From NCBI RefSeq assembly GCF_009708035.1, contig NZ_WMBQ01000002.1:1201074-1265073 (forward strand): a stretch of 64,000 bases of DNA, written 5' to 3'. Source of the DNA: Hyphomicrobium album (GTDB taxonomy: Bacteria; Pseudomonadota; Alphaproteobacteria; Rhizobiales; Hyphomicrobiaceae). Shown piece by piece: positions 23,152 to 31,671 of the stretch (the stretch's first letter is position 1; every line of letters begins with the position of its first letter). A program made the position numbers and the translations under genes. Under the pieces are notes generated by a model, which was not told the origin of the DNA, did no database searches, and saw only the letters and a program-made list of their open reading frames with translations.

Positions 23152-23463
23152 ATGCTCAACGACATTTCGCTCATGCGCCGAATCATTTTTCCCCTCATTG
23201 CCGTCGTCGCCACACTGCCGCCCGCCGTCGCGACGGATGCGTGCATCGCCGATTGGTCGGACGCCGCATCGATCGTGCATCAGAAAAAGCTGACGACCGT
23301 CGAGGCGCTATCGCGCCTCGCGGCGGCCGAGCTTCCCGGCGCCATCGTCAAGACGACGCTGTGCGAGGAGAAGGGGAGCTTCGTCTACCGGCTCGTCGTG
23401 CGCGACCCGCAGGGCAAGCTCACCGCCCACACCGTCGACGCGCGTGCGCCGTTCGGCCGCTGA
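23152..23463 (+). CDS. Small periplasmic PepSY-like protein
   Basis: A 103-residue exported protein with a signal peptide (RIIFPLIAVVATLPPAVA) and a short domain: HQKKLTTVEALSRLAAAELP, then GSFVYRLVVRDPQGKLTAHT and VDARAPFG. The helix followed by a beta hairpin fits a PepSY-type domain, often found next to envelope-sensing two-component systems; feuPQ lies about 700 bp downstream. The start could also be the ATG at 23173, which leaves a shorter n-region. Confidence 0.65.
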   Translation: MLNDISLMRRIIFPLIAVVATLPPAVATDACIADWSDAASIVHQKKLTTVEALSRLAAAELPGAIVKTTLCEEKGSFVYRLVVRDPQGKLTAHTVDARAPFGR

Positions 23464-23554
23464 CAATCTTTGCCACGCGGGTTCGCAATAGTGCGCGCAT
23501 GTCCTAAGGTTGCGCCAAGCCCCATTTCGAGGGCGCAACCAACGGAGGAGCGCA

Positions 23555-23920
23555 ATGGCTTACGTCGACGGATTCGTGCTGGCGGTACCCAAGAAGAACC
23601 TCCCAGCCTACAAGAAGCTGGCGCAGCTGGCCGGCAAGGTCTGGATGGAGCACGGCGCCCTGGAGTTCAAAGAGTGCGTCGCCGACGACGTGAAGGTCGG
23701 CAAGCTGACCTCGTTTCCCCAGGCGGTGAAGCTGAAGGCGGGGGAGGTCGTCGTCTTCTCCTACATCGTCTACAAGAACCGCGCCGCGCGCGACAAGATC
23801 AATAAAAAGGTCATGGAGGACCCGCGGCTGACGGCGATGATGGCGGGCAAGGACATGCCGTTCGACGGCAAGCGGATGATCTACGGCGGCTTCGAGACGC
23901 TGGTGACGCTCGAGGCCTGA
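23555..23920 (+). CDS. DUF1428 family protein
   Basis: A 121-residue protein of the DUF1428 family: MAYVDGFVLAVPKKNLPAYK, then HGALEFKECVADDV, LKAGEVVVFSYIVYKN and KDMPFDGKRMIYGGFETLV are all family landmarks. The fold is a ferredoxin-like alpha/beta barrel related to antibiotic-biosynthesis monooxygenases; no function is established. The ATG at 23555 has GGAGGAG just upstream; the longer frame from 23510 is not needed. A composite palindromic repeat begins nine bases after its stop codon. Confidence 0.9.
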   Translation: MAYVDGFVLAVPKKNLPAYKKLAQLAGKVWMEHGALEFKECVADDVKVGKLTSFPQAVKLKAGEVVVFSYIVYKNRAARDKINKKVMEDPRLTAMMAGKDMPFDGKRMIYGGFETLVTLEA

Positions 23921-23928
23921 CGGCGCCC

Positions 23929-24095
23929 CTAGTGTGATGATCGAGAAATTCGCCAGCATCAGTGGCGAGGGATCGAGCGAATTTCTCGATCTGACTCACA
24001 CTAGAGAATCTATGTTTCTAGTGTCCCTTATGATTCCGAAGTTCGCTCCCGATCCCAGCCGCGCGCGCTGGCGAACTTCGGAATCGGGACACTAG
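23929..24095 (+). repeat. Composite double-hairpin repeat, copy A
   Basis: Two long hairpins 13 bp apart. The first (23929-24004) has ends CTAGTGTGA and TCACACTAG and inner arms GATCGAGAAATTCGC-type; the second (24018-24095) has ends CTAGTGTCCC and GGGACACTAG and inner arms ATTCCGAAGTTCGC-type. The same two-part unit recurs at 24826-24991 and, inverted, at 27396-27562. Copy A lies between the DUF1428 gene and feuP, 62 bp before the feuP start. Confidence 0.95.
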
Positions 24096-24157
24096 GATCG
24101 CGCCACCTGCATCGCTATAGTCCCCGCGAGTCAACGAAGCAGTGAGGGACTGAGGTC

Positions 24158-24829
24158 GTGCGCGTCCTGGTGGTCGAGGATGACAAGGATCTGAACCGGC
24201 AGCTCGTCGCGGCGCTGGGCGACGCGGGCTATGCGGTCGATTCCGCGATGGACGGCGAGGAGGGTTACTTCCTCGGCGACACCGAGCCCTACGACATCGT
24301 CATCCTCGACATCGGCCTGCCGAAGATGGACGGCATCTCCATCCTCGAGCAGTGGCGTCGCGCCGACCGCAAGATGCCGGTCATTATCCTCACCGCGCGC
24401 GACCGCTGGAGCGACAAGGTCGCCGGCATGGACGCAGGCGCCGACGACTATCTCGCCAAGCCGTTCCACATGGAGGAGCTGTTGGCGCGCGTGCGCGCCC
24501 AGGTTCGCCGCGCCTCCGGCCACGCCAAGAGCGAGATCGAGTGCGGGCCACTGCGGCTCGACACCAAGACGGCGCGCGTCACCTGCAACGGCCAGCAGAT
24601 CAAGCTCACCTCGCACGAGTACCGTCTGCTCGCCTACATGATGCACCACAACGGCCGCGTCGTGTCGCGCACGGAGCTGGTCGAGCATCTCTACGAGCAG
24701 GACTTCGACCGCGACTCGAACACGATCGAGGTGTTCATTGGCCGCCTGCGGAAGAAAATACCCGTGGATGTAATCGAGACGGTGCGCGGACTGGGCTATC
24801 GGCTGAGCGAAACGCCCGCTAAGGGCTAA
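24158..24829 (+). CDS. feuP: FeuP-like OmpR-family response regulator
   Basis: A 223-residue response regulator. The receiver has the acidic pocket EDD (residues 7-9), phospho-acceptor D51 in ILDIGLP and the conserved Lys in AKPFHMEEL. The winged helix carries LTSHEYRLLAYMMHH and DRDSNTIEVFIGRLRKKI. The wording FLGDTEPYDIVILDIGLPKM and LTARDRWSDKVAGMDAGADD is that of FeuP/PhoP of rhizobia and Brucella, which act with FeuQ in envelope and osmotic responses. The GTG at 24158 has GAGG close by. The stop codon lies within the first bases of repeat copy B, and feuQ follows the repeat. Confidence 0.88.
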   Translation: MRVLVVEDDKDLNRQLVAALGDAGYAVDSAMDGEEGYFLGDTEPYDIVILDIGLPKMDGISILEQWRRADRKMPVIILTARDRWSDKVAGMDAGADDYLAKPFHMEELLARVRAQVRRASGHAKSEIECGPLRLDTKTARVTCNGQQIKLTSHEYRLLAYMMHHNGRVVSRTELVEHLYEQDFDRDSNTIEVFIGRLRKKIPVDVIETVRGLGYRLSETPAKG

Positions 24830-24991
24830 TGCGATGATCGAGAAATTCGCAACCATCTGGGGCGAGCTGTCGAGCGAAATTCTCGATCTGAATCGCATTA
24901 GCAAAGCTAAGCCTGCAGTGTCCCTTATGATTCCGAAGTTCGCTCCCGGCGCCAGCCGCAAGCTCTGGCGAACTTCGGAATCGGGACACTG
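24826..24991 (+). repeat. Composite double-hairpin repeat, copy B, between feuP and feuQ
   Basis: First hairpin 24826-24901 with ends CTAATGCGA and TCGCATTAG, spacer of 14 bp, second hairpin 24916-24991 with ends CAGTGTCCC and GGGACACTG. Compared with copy A the outer stem of hairpin 1 differs at two base pairs, each change being matched on the other arm. The element includes the feuP stop codon (24827-24829) and ends six bases before the feuQ ATG, so both hairpins will be in the feuPQ mRNA. Confidence 0.95.
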
Positions 24992-24997
24992 AAAAGA

Positions 24998-26383
24998 ATG
25001 CGCTTCAACTCGCTCGCGTTCCGTCTCTTCGCCACCGCCGCAATCTGGACGCTGCTGGTGTTGCCGATTGCCGGCTTCATCATCTATCGGCTCTACCGCG
25101 ACGACGTGCAGACGAGTTTCGACGGGCAGCTCCTCAAGCTCGTCAACGCCATCACCGTCGACAGTATGGGCTCCTCGGGCGATACGCAGCCGCTGCCACC
25201 GAGCAATCTCTACGAGCCGCTGTTCGAGGTGACGCATTCGGGCTGGTACTGGCAGATCCTGCCGCTCACCTCGGGCGGCGGCCGCAAGCTCGTCTCCCCG
25301 TCGCTCGCCACCTGGTCGCTGCCGTCTCCCGCGGCGAAGAGCGTGAAGCCCGACGCGTCCGGCGCCCGCTGGATGAATGCCAAGGGCCCGAAGAACGAGC
25401 CGCTGCGGCTGGTCGAAGTCATCGACACGCTGGGGCACGAGCCGGGCAAGCCGAAGTATTCGATCGTCGTCGCCGGCCCGCAGGACTGGCTCGACCATCT
25501 CGTCGGCAATTTCCGCTACCGCTTGACGACCGCGCTGGCGCTCGCCGGTCTCGGGCTCGTGGCGGTGACGCTCTTCCAGGTGCGCTTCGGACTGCTGCCG
25601 CTGCGCCAGATCGAGCGCGGCCTGGCCGGCATCCGCTCCGGCACGGCGACGACGCTCGAGGGCGATCTCCCCGCCGAGATCGAGCCGCTGCAATCGGAGC
25701 TCAACGCCCTTATCCGCTCCAACCAGGCGATCGTCGACCGCGCCCGCACGCAGGTCGGCAACCTGGCGCACGCGTTGAAGACGCCGCTCGCCGTCATCAC
25801 CAACGAGGTGCGCGGCGACAAGACCGGTCTCGGCGACAAGATCGTCGAGCAGTCCGAGATCATGAAGCAATCGGTGACGCGCTATCTCGACCGTGCCCGC
25901 ATGGCGGCGCGCGTCGGCGTCATCGGGCGGGTGACACCGGTTGCCCCCGTGATCGAGCCGCTGGTGCGCACCCTGCAGCGCATCCACCAGGAGAAGGCCG
26001 TCGTCATCAAGGTCGAGTGCCCGCCCGACGCGCGGTTCTCGGGCGAGAAGCAGGACCTGGAGGAGATGCTCGGCAACCTGCTCGACAATGCCTGCAAGTG
26101 GGCACGCCGCGAGGTGGAGCTGACGGTGGAGGTGCCGCCATCGACCAGCCGTGCCAAGAACCGGCGCCTCGCCATTACCGTCGCCGACGACGGCCCGGGC
26201 CTCAGCGAGGAGGAGCGCGCCCGCATCGGCAAGCGCGGCCTGCGGCTGGACGAGACGAAGCCCGGATCGGGCCTCGGCCTGTCGATCGTGCTGGAGCTGG
26301 CACATTCCTACGGCGGCACTTGCCAGCTTGAGCAGGCCCGGCAGGGCGGCCTGGCGGTACACCTGAACCTGCCGGCGGGATAA
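24998..26383 (+). CDS. feuQ: FeuQ-like sensor histidine kinase
   Basis: A 461-residue membrane sensor kinase, partner of FeuP. Two membrane segments (about residues 11-31 and 176-194) bracket a periplasmic domain of 140 residues, followed by HAMP-like sequence (PLRQIERGLAGIRSG) and the kinase core: phospho-acceptor H258 in NLAHALKTPLAVI, N box GNLLDNACKWA, G1 DDGPGLSEEER and G2 GSGLGLSIV. The gap from feuP is filled by a double-hairpin repeat that ends six bases before the ATG; the remaining AAAAGA is the only ribosome-site candidate, so translation may depend on the repeat. Confidence 0.88.
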   Translation: MRFNSLAFRLFATAAIWTLLVLPIAGFIIYRLYRDDVQTSFDGQLLKLVNAITVDSMGSSGDTQPLPPSNLYEPLFEVTHSGWYWQILPLTSGGGRKLVSPSLATWSLPSPAAKSVKPDASGARWMNAKGPKNEPLRLVEVIDTLGHEPGKPKYSIVVAGPQDWLDHLVGNFRYRLTTALALAGLGLVAVTLFQVRFGLLPLRQIERGLAGIRSGTATTLEGDLPAEIEPLQSELNALIRSNQAIVDRARTQVGNLAHALKTPLAVITNEVRGDKTGLGDKIVEQSEIMKQSVTRYLDRARMAARVGVIGRVTPVAPVIEPLVRTLQRIHQEKAVVIKVECPPDARFSGEKQDLEEMLGNLLDNACKWARREVELTVEVPPSTSRAKNRRLAITVADDGPGLSEEERARIGKRGLRLDETKPGSGLGLSIVLELAHSYGGTCQLEQARQGGLAVHLNLPAG

Positions 26384-26579
26384 ACTACCCGCAGTCCGAT
26401 TCGCCCTATTGCCGCCGGTATTTAGTCACGGCCGGTGCACATTCGTTGGCTAGTCGGCTACACTGTGATGCAAATACATGGGGCGAGGGCGGCCGGTCCA
26501 TGCGGAGGTCCATGCGGAGTATGGCTCCGCCATGACGCTTCGCCAAGACGACAGGCCGCTGTTCGGGGAGACAATCGCC

Positions 26580-27047
26580 ATGCGCAAAGCGCAGCTATTC
26601 GCCGTCGCGCTCATTCCCGCGCTGCTGCCCGCCTGCAGCGGCGAAACCGCTAATCAGGACACCGGTCTTATCGTCGGCGGCATTGCTGGCGGCATCATCG
26701 GCAACCAGGTCGGCAAGGGCTCCGGCAACGTGCTGGCGACCGTCGCCGGCGCGATGATCGGCGGCATCGTCGGAAGCGAGATCGGCCGCTCGATGGACGA
26801 GCAGGATCGCCGTCTCGCCGAGCAGGCGGAATACGCCGCGCTTGAGGAAGGCGAATCCGATCGCCCGCGCCGCTGGCGCAATCCCGACAACGGCCGCTAC
26901 GGCGACGTGGTCCCGGGACGCCCGTACAAGCGGGCGAGCGTCGACTGCCGCGACTACACGCACACCGTTTATATCGAGGGCAAGCCGCGGACCATGCGCG
27001 GCACCGCCTGCCGCAATCCCGACGGCACCTGGAAGAACATGGCCTGA
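26580..27047 (+). CDS. Outer-membrane lipoprotein, 17 kDa surface antigen/glycine-zipper family
   Basis: A 155-residue lipoprotein: signal peptide with lipobox LLPAC (Cys20 lipidated), then a glycine-zipper segment (GLIVGGIAGGIIGNQVGKGS, AMIGGIVGSEIG) of the Rickettsia 17-kDa antigen family, and a C-terminal domain with VDCRDYTHTVYIEGKPR and CRNPDGTWK. Such proteins sit in the outer membrane; their role is structural or unknown. The ATG at 26580 is preferred over upstream codons because it begins a proper lipoprotein signal and has GGGGAG at good distance. Confidence 0.85.
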   Translation: MRKAQLFAVALIPALLPACSGETANQDTGLIVGGIAGGIIGNQVGKGSGNVLATVAGAMIGGIVGSEIGRSMDEQDRRLAEQAEYAALEEGESDRPRRWRNPDNGRYGDVVPGRPYKRASVDCRDYTHTVYIEGKPRTMRGTACRNPDGTWKNMA

Positions 27048-27122
27048 CGCTGCCGGGATTGAATGTCGCCTGACGGCGATGGGGCGCACCGTCGCCAGAC
27101 GGGAGCAGGACGCTGCCGCACG

Positions 27123-27240
27123 TGTCATCCTCGGGCTTGTCCAGAGGACCCAGGGTCTGGCAATCTCCGACGTTGATGCTATCCGGCAGACGTCGGAGCC
27201 AATGGAGAGTTGGGTCCTCGGCATAAAGCCGAGGATGACA
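27123..27240. repeat. Inverted pair of 30-bp REP-like palindromes, copy 2
   Basis: Arms at 27123-27152 and 27211-27240 correspond to those of the pair at 21611-21747, with several substitutions. The right arm keeps a perfect internal hairpin (CCTCGGC-ATAAA-GCCGAGG); the left arm has one mismatch. They lie in the 535-bp gap between the lipoprotein gene and ccmI, which also holds composite repeat copy C and no gene. Confidence 0.85.
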
Positions 27241-27395
27241 GTGGGGGCTTCGCTCGCGATTCCCACCTCTTCCGGGATGCTGTAACCGTACCCGTGTGAC
27301 CCAACCCCTTAATCCCCCGTCATCTTGCGCTGCGGCAGAAATCTTGCCGCGGCGCCCGAGGCTTGTCAGCCGCGCCCCCGAGCCCTATTCCAGCC

Positions 27396-27562
27396 CGAGT
27401 GCCCCCATACCGAAGTTCGCCGGTGCTTGCCGCTGGAGGCGGGAGCGAACTTCGGAATGATGAGGGGCACTCGAATTGTCGACTTGCTAGTGTGATTCAG
27501 ATCGAGAAATTCGCTCGATCCCTCGCCGCTGACTTTGGCGAATTTCTCGGTCATCACACTAG
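27396..27562 (-). repeat. Composite double-hairpin repeat, copy C, inverted, upstream of ccmI
   Basis: Inverted relative to copies A and B: the second hairpin comes first (27396-27473, ends CGAGTGCCCC and GGGGCACTCG), then 13 bp, then the first hairpin (27487-27562, ends CTAGTGTGA and TCACACTAG). The outer stem of the second hairpin differs from copy A at matched positions on both arms. It ends 20 bases before the ccmI start codon. Confidence 0.95.
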
Positions 27563-27582
27563 GGGCGAGGCTTGGATAGCGC

Positions 27583-28710
27583 ATGGTGCTGTGGGTTCTC
27601 TTTGCGGTCTTGGCGGCTGCCGTCGTGTGGGCGGTGACGCGGCCGCTGCTCGCGCCGGGCCCCTCCACCGCCACTGCCGATAGCGAGCTCGCCGTCTACC
27701 GCGATCAGCTGGCCGAGATCGAGACCGAGCGCGCGCAGGGTCTGCTTGGTGGCGCCGAGGCCGAGGGCGCCCGCGTCGAGCTGGCGCGCCGCGTGATCCG
27801 CCGCTCCGAAGAAAAGCAGAAAACCGGCGCCGCGGCGCAGGAGCGGTTTTCGGGAGTGCGCCAGGCAGCGGTCTATGCGGCGGCTGCCATTCCCGTCATC
27901 GGCATCGGCATCTATCTCGCATACGGCTCACCGCAATTGCCGGGACGACCGTACGCGGCGCGCCTCGAGGCGCCGGTCGATCAGTCGACGGCCGCCGATC
28001 TCGTCGCGCGTGTCGAGTCGCACCTGCGCGCCAACCCCGAGGACGGCCGCGGCTGGGACGTGCTGGCGCCCGTGTATCTGCGGATGGGCGACTTCGTGCA
28101 GGCCGCCGACGCCTTCCAGCGGGCCACGCGTATTTTGGGTGAAAACCCGAAGCGGCTCGCCGGCTTGGCGCGCGCGACGATCATGGCGCAGAACGGCATC
28201 GTCGGCGAGACCGCGCGGGTGTCCTACGAGAAGCTGCAACGGCTCGAGCCGCAGTCGATCGAGCCGCAGGTCTGGCTCGCCATCGCGCGCGAGCAGGACG
28301 GCGACGTCAAGGGTGCGGAAGCCGAGTATCGCCGGCTGCTGCCCGGCGCAGAGGACCCGTGGAAGGGCCTCCTCGAGTCGCGCCTCGCGTCGGTTACGGC
28401 GAAGCTCGGCGGCGCAACGTCCGAGCCACCGAACGTGCGCCCGGCCGATGCCGCGGCAGCCGCGGCGCCGACCAATCCGGCCGACCGGGATAAGATGATC
28501 AATCAGATGGTCGACGGTCTCGCCGCCCGTTTGAAGGATAACGGCAAGGACCTTGATGGCTGGATGCGCCTCGTGCGTTCCTACGTGGTGCTCGGGCGGC
28601 GCGAGGAGGCGACGACGGCCCTGGCGAGCGCGCGCGGCGCCTTCGCCGGGGACGAGAAGTCGCTCGCCGAGCTCAATGTGCTGGCGGAAAGCTTGGGGCT
28701 CGGCTCATGA
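27583..28710 (+). CDS. ccmI: Cytochrome c maturation protein CcmI (CycH)
   Basis: A 375-residue membrane protein of the cytochrome c maturation system I. Two membrane helices (residues 1-20, VLWVLFAVLAAAVVWAVT, and about 98-118) flank a short leucine-zipper-like loop (YRDQLAEIETERAQGLLGG), followed by a periplasmic TPR domain (about 140-375) that binds apocytochrome c and hands it to CcmF/CcmH. First gene of ccmI-ccmE-ccmF-ccmH, the rhizobial cycHJKL order. Its start is only 20 bases after repeat copy C, and no strong ribosome site is seen. Confidence 0.92.
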   Translation: MVLWVLFAVLAAAVVWAVTRPLLAPGPSTATADSELAVYRDQLAEIETERAQGLLGGAEAEGARVELARRVIRRSEEKQKTGAAAQERFSGVRQAAVYAAAAIPVIGIGIYLAYGSPQLPGRPYAARLEAPVDQSTAADLVARVESHLRANPEDGRGWDVLAPVYLRMGDFVQAADAFQRATRILGENPKRLAGLARATIMAQNGIVGETARVSYEKLQRLEPQSIEPQVWLAIAREQDGDVKGAEAEYRRLLPGAEDPWKGLLESRLASVTAKLGGATSEPPNVRPADAAAAAAPTNPADRDKMINQMVDGLAARLKDNGKDLDGWMRLVRSYVVLGRREEATTALASARGAFAGDEKSLAELNVLAESLGLGS

Positions 28711-28730
28711 GCAAACGGGTAGGATAAGGC

Positions 28731-29195
28731 ATGACGCGGAAGCAGCGGCGCGGCGTTCTGATCGGTGTCGGCCTGGCAGTGCTCACGCTCGCCGTCGGCC
28801 TCGTGCTGTTCGCGCTGCGCGATTCCATCGTCTTCTTCCATACGCCGAGCGACCTCGCCGAAAAGCCGATCGCCACCGGCGAGCGCTTCCGTCTCGGGGG
28901 CCTCGTCGCCGCCGGATCGGTGAAGCGCGGCGAAGGCACGCGGGTTCAGTTCGTCGTCACCGATACCTTGAAGACCATTCCCGTCGCCTACGAGGGCGTG
29001 CTGCCGGATCTGTTCAAGGAAGGGCAGGGCGTGATCGCCGAAGGCAAGCTCACGGACGACGGCACCTTCCACGCCGACAGCGTGCTCGCCAAGCACGACG
29101 AGAACTACATGCCGCCCGAGGTGGCGAAGGCGCTGGAGGCGAAGGGCGTCAAGCTCGGCAAGACGGCGCCGCACCCTGCGGAGGCCACGCAATGA
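28731..29195 (+). CDS. ccmE: Heme chaperone CcmE (CycJ)
   Basis: A 154-residue membrane-anchored periplasmic protein that carries heme covalently on a histidine and delivers it to CcmF. One N-terminal helix ([20 protein letters not shown]), an OB-fold domain, and the heme-binding H122 in the H-x3-Y motif KHDENY (H122, Y126) followed by MPPEV. The stop codon overlaps the ccmF start (ATGA at 29192-29195), a sign of translational coupling within the operon. Confidence 0.95.
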   Translation: MTRKQRRGVLIGVGLAVLTLAVGLVLFALRDSIVFFHTPSDLAEKPIATGERFRLGGLVAAGSVKRGEGTRVQFVVTDTLKTIPVAYEGVLPDLFKEGQGVIAEGKLTDDGTFHADSVLAKHDENYMPPEVAKALEAKGVKLGKTAPHPAEATQ

Positions 29196-31171
29196 TCGTC
29201 GAGATCGGACATTTCGCGCTGGTGCTGGCGCTGCTGGTCGCCATCTTCCAGATGGTGGTGCCGGCCTACGGCGCGCAGGTGCGCGATCCGCGCCTCATGG
29301 CCGTCGCCGATCCGGCGGCGCTCTGCCAGTTCGGCCTGCTGCTCGTCGCGTTCCTGGCGCTGACGATTGCCTACGTGACGTCGGACTTCTCGGTCGTCAA
29401 CGTCGCCAACAACTCGCATTCGACGAAGCCGATCCTCTATCGGATCTCCGGCGTGTGGGGGAACCACGAAGGCTCGATGGTGCTGTGGGTGCTGATCCTC
29501 ACGCTCTTCGGTGCCGCCGTCGCCGCGTTCGGCCGCAACCTGCCGCCCACGTTGAAGGCCAACGTGCTCGCCGTGCAGTCGTCGATCGCCGTCGCCTTCA
29601 TCCTCTTCATCCTGCTGACGTCGAACCCGTTCCTGCGCATCGATCCGCCGCCGGCCGACGGTAACGGCCTCAACCCGATCCTGCAGGACCCGGCCCTCGC
29701 CTTCCATCCGCCGTTCCTCTACACGGGCTACGTCGGCTTCTCGATCGCCTACTCGTTCGCGATGGCCGCGCTGATCGACGGCCGCATCGACGCCGCCTGG
29801 GCACGATGGGTGCGGCCGTGGACGCTCGCCGCCTGGATGTGCCTGACCATTGGCATCGCCATGGGCTCGTGGTGGGCCTACTACGAGCTCGGTTGGGGCG
29901 GCTGGTGGTTCTGGGACCCGGTCGAGAACGCCTCGTTCATGCCGTGGCTCGCCGGCACAGCACTCTTGCACTCGGCGCTGGTGATGGAAAAGCGCGACGC
30001 ACTCAAAGTGTGGACGGTGCTGCTCGCCATCCTCACCTTCTCGCTGTCGCTGATGGGAACCTTCCTCGTCCGCTCCGGCGTTCTCACCTCGGTGCACGCC
30101 TTTGCCGTCGATCCGCAGCGCGGCGTGTTCGTGCTGGGCATCATGGCGCTGTTCACCGGCGGCGGCCTGGCGCTGTTCGCGCTGCGCGCCCGCGATTTGC
30201 GGCAGGGCGGGATTTTCGCGCCGATCAGCCGCGAGGGCGCGCTCGTTCTCAACAACATCATCCTCACCGTTGCGTGCGCGACGGTCCTCGTCGGCACGCT
30301 CTATCCGCTGTTGCTGGAGTCGCTGACCGGCGACAAGATCTCGGTGGGGCCGCCCTACTTCGATTGGACGTTCGGGCCGCTGATGGTGCCGCTGCTGCTG
30401 GCCTTGCCGTTCGGCCCGTTCCTCGCCTGGAAGCGCGGCGACGTGCTGGCTGTTGCGCAGCGACTAATGTTTGCGGCGATGCTGGCGGTGGTCATCATGG
30501 TCGTCGGTATGATCGGGATGCAGCGCGGCCCGTGGCTGGCGCCGTTCGGCATTGCGCTGGGCGTGTTCGTGATGGCCGCCTCGCTGTCCGATCTCGCGTG
30601 GCGCGTGCGGCTCGGCGACGTGCCGCTGGGCGAAGCTTGGCGGCGGTTCGTCAACCTGCCGCGCTCCGCGATTGGCACGGCCATCGCCCATTTCGGCGTC
30701 GGCATGATGGTGGTCGGCGTCGTGGCGACGAGCGCCTACCGCGAGGAGCACATCCTGGTGATGAAGCCGGGCGAGCAGACATCCATCGCCGGCTACGATT
30801 TGACCTTCCGCGGCGTGGCGCCGGCGAGCGGTCCCAACTACCGCGAGGAGCTGGCCGTATTCGACGTGAGCCGCGGCGGCAGCGCCGTGACGCGGCTCGA
30901 GCCGTCGCGGCGCATCTACGACATGCCGCCGGAGCCGACCACGGAGGCCGGCATCCACGCGGCGTGGCGCGGCGATCTCTACGTCGTGCTGGGCGACAAG
31001 CAGAACGCCGGCGGCTATGCGATCCGCATCTATTTCAATCCGCTCGTCCGCTTCATCTGGCTGGGCGCGGTGGCGATGTTCATCGCCGGCGCGGTGTCGC
31101 TGTCGGATCGGCGATTGCGCGTCGGCGCGCCGGGCCGCGCCCGCCGCATCGCCGCTGCCCCCGCCGAATGA
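29192..31171 (+). CDS. ccmF: Heme lyase subunit CcmF (CycK)
   Basis: A 659-residue polytopic membrane protein that joins heme to apocytochrome c in the periplasm. The tryptophan-rich WWD domain is present as [20 protein letters not shown], and conserved histidines are seen in [15 protein letters not shown] and in LLHSALV. Many hydrophobic helices fill the rest. It overlaps ccmE and ccmH by four bases on each side (ATGA), so the operon is translated as a coupled set. Length is normal for the family. Confidence 0.96.
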   Translation: MIVEIGHFALVLALLVAIFQMVVPAYGAQVRDPRLMAVADPAALCQFGLLLVAFLALTIAYVTSDFSVVNVANNSHSTKPILYRISGVWGNHEGSMVLWVLILTLFGAAVAAFGRNLPPTLKANVLAVQSSIAVAFILFILLTSNPFLRIDPPPADGNGLNPILQDPALAFHPPFLYTGYVGFSIAYSFAMAALIDGRIDAAWARWVRPWTLAAWMCLTIGIAMGSWWAYYELGWGGWWFWDPVENASFMPWLAGTALLHSALVMEKRDALKVWTVLLAILTFSLSLMGTFLVRSGVLTSVHAFAVDPQRGVFVLGIMALFTGGGLALFALRARDLRQGGIFAPISREGALVLNNIILTVACATVLVGTLYPLLLESLTGDKISVGPPYFDWTFGPLMVPLLLALPFGPFLAWKRGDVLAVAQRLMFAAMLAVVIMVVGMIGMQRGPWLAPFGIALGVFVMAASLSDLAWRVRLGDVPLGEAWRRFVNLPRSAIGTAIAHFGVGMMVVGVVATSAYREEHILVMKPGEQTSIAGYDLTFRGVAPASGPNYREELAVFDVSRGGSAVTRLEPSRRIYDMPPEPTTEAGIHAAWRGDLYVVLGDKQNAGGYAIRIYFNPLVRFIWLGAVAMFIAGAVSLSDRRLRVGAPGRARRIAAAPAE

Positions 31172-31671
31172 GGCGGTTCGCGACATATCTCGGTGCGGTG
31201 GCCGCCATGCTGCTGGCCGCCGGCGTAGCGCTCGCGGTCGATCCCGACGAGATCATGCAGGATCCGGCACTCGAGGCGCGCGCGCGGGCCCTCTCCGCCG
31301 GCCTACGCTGCCTCGTCTGCCAGAACCAGTCGATCGACGACAGCAATGCGCCGCTGGCGCGGGACTTGCGCGTCTTGGTGCGCGAACGGCTGAAGGCCGG
31401 CGACAGCGACGCGCAGGTGATGCAGTTCGTCGAGGATCGCTACGGCGAGTTCGTGCTGCTGCGGCCGCCGCTGAGCTGGCGCACCCTGGTCCTCTGGGCA
31501 TCGCCCATCCTGGCGCTCATCGTTGCGGTATGGATGACGGCGCAAGCCTGGCGGCGGCGGCAGATGCCGGCGGCACCGGGCGGAGCGACCGCGCCTCTCT
31601 CAGCCGACGAGGAAGAGAAGCTGCGCGCGATCTTGGCCGAGAACGAGGGTGAGCCGCCGGGGCGCGACTAG
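31168..31671 (+). CDS. ccmH: Cytochrome c maturation protein CcmH (CycL)
   Basis: A 167-residue periplasmic thiol oxidoreductase of the heme ligation complex. After a signal helix ([15 protein letters not shown]) comes the redox motif LRCLVCQNQ, which keeps the apocytochrome CxxCH cysteines reduced, then [18 protein letters not shown] and a C-terminal membrane helix. It starts within the ccmF stop region (ATGA) and its end overlaps the convergent protease gene by four bases. Confidence 0.95.
   Translation: MRRFATYLGAVAAMLLAAGVALAVDPDEIMQDPALEARARALSAGLRCLVCQNQSIDDSNAPLARDLRVLVRERLKAGDSDAQVMQFVEDRYGEFVLLRPPLSWRTLVLWASPILALIVAVWMTAQAWRRRQMPAAPGGATAPLSADEEEKLRAILAENEGEPPGRD

Noticed and set aside
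24131..26362. A 743-codon minus-strand open frame spanning feuP, a repeat and feuQ
   Set aside because: It crosses two well-supported genes on the other strand and a palindromic repeat, and has the composition of antisense GC-rich sequence.
23929..27562. CRISPR array or tRNA-like interpretation of the repeated palindromes
   Set aside because: There are only three copies, far apart, in both orientations, without regular spacers; the hairpins do not fold as tRNA.
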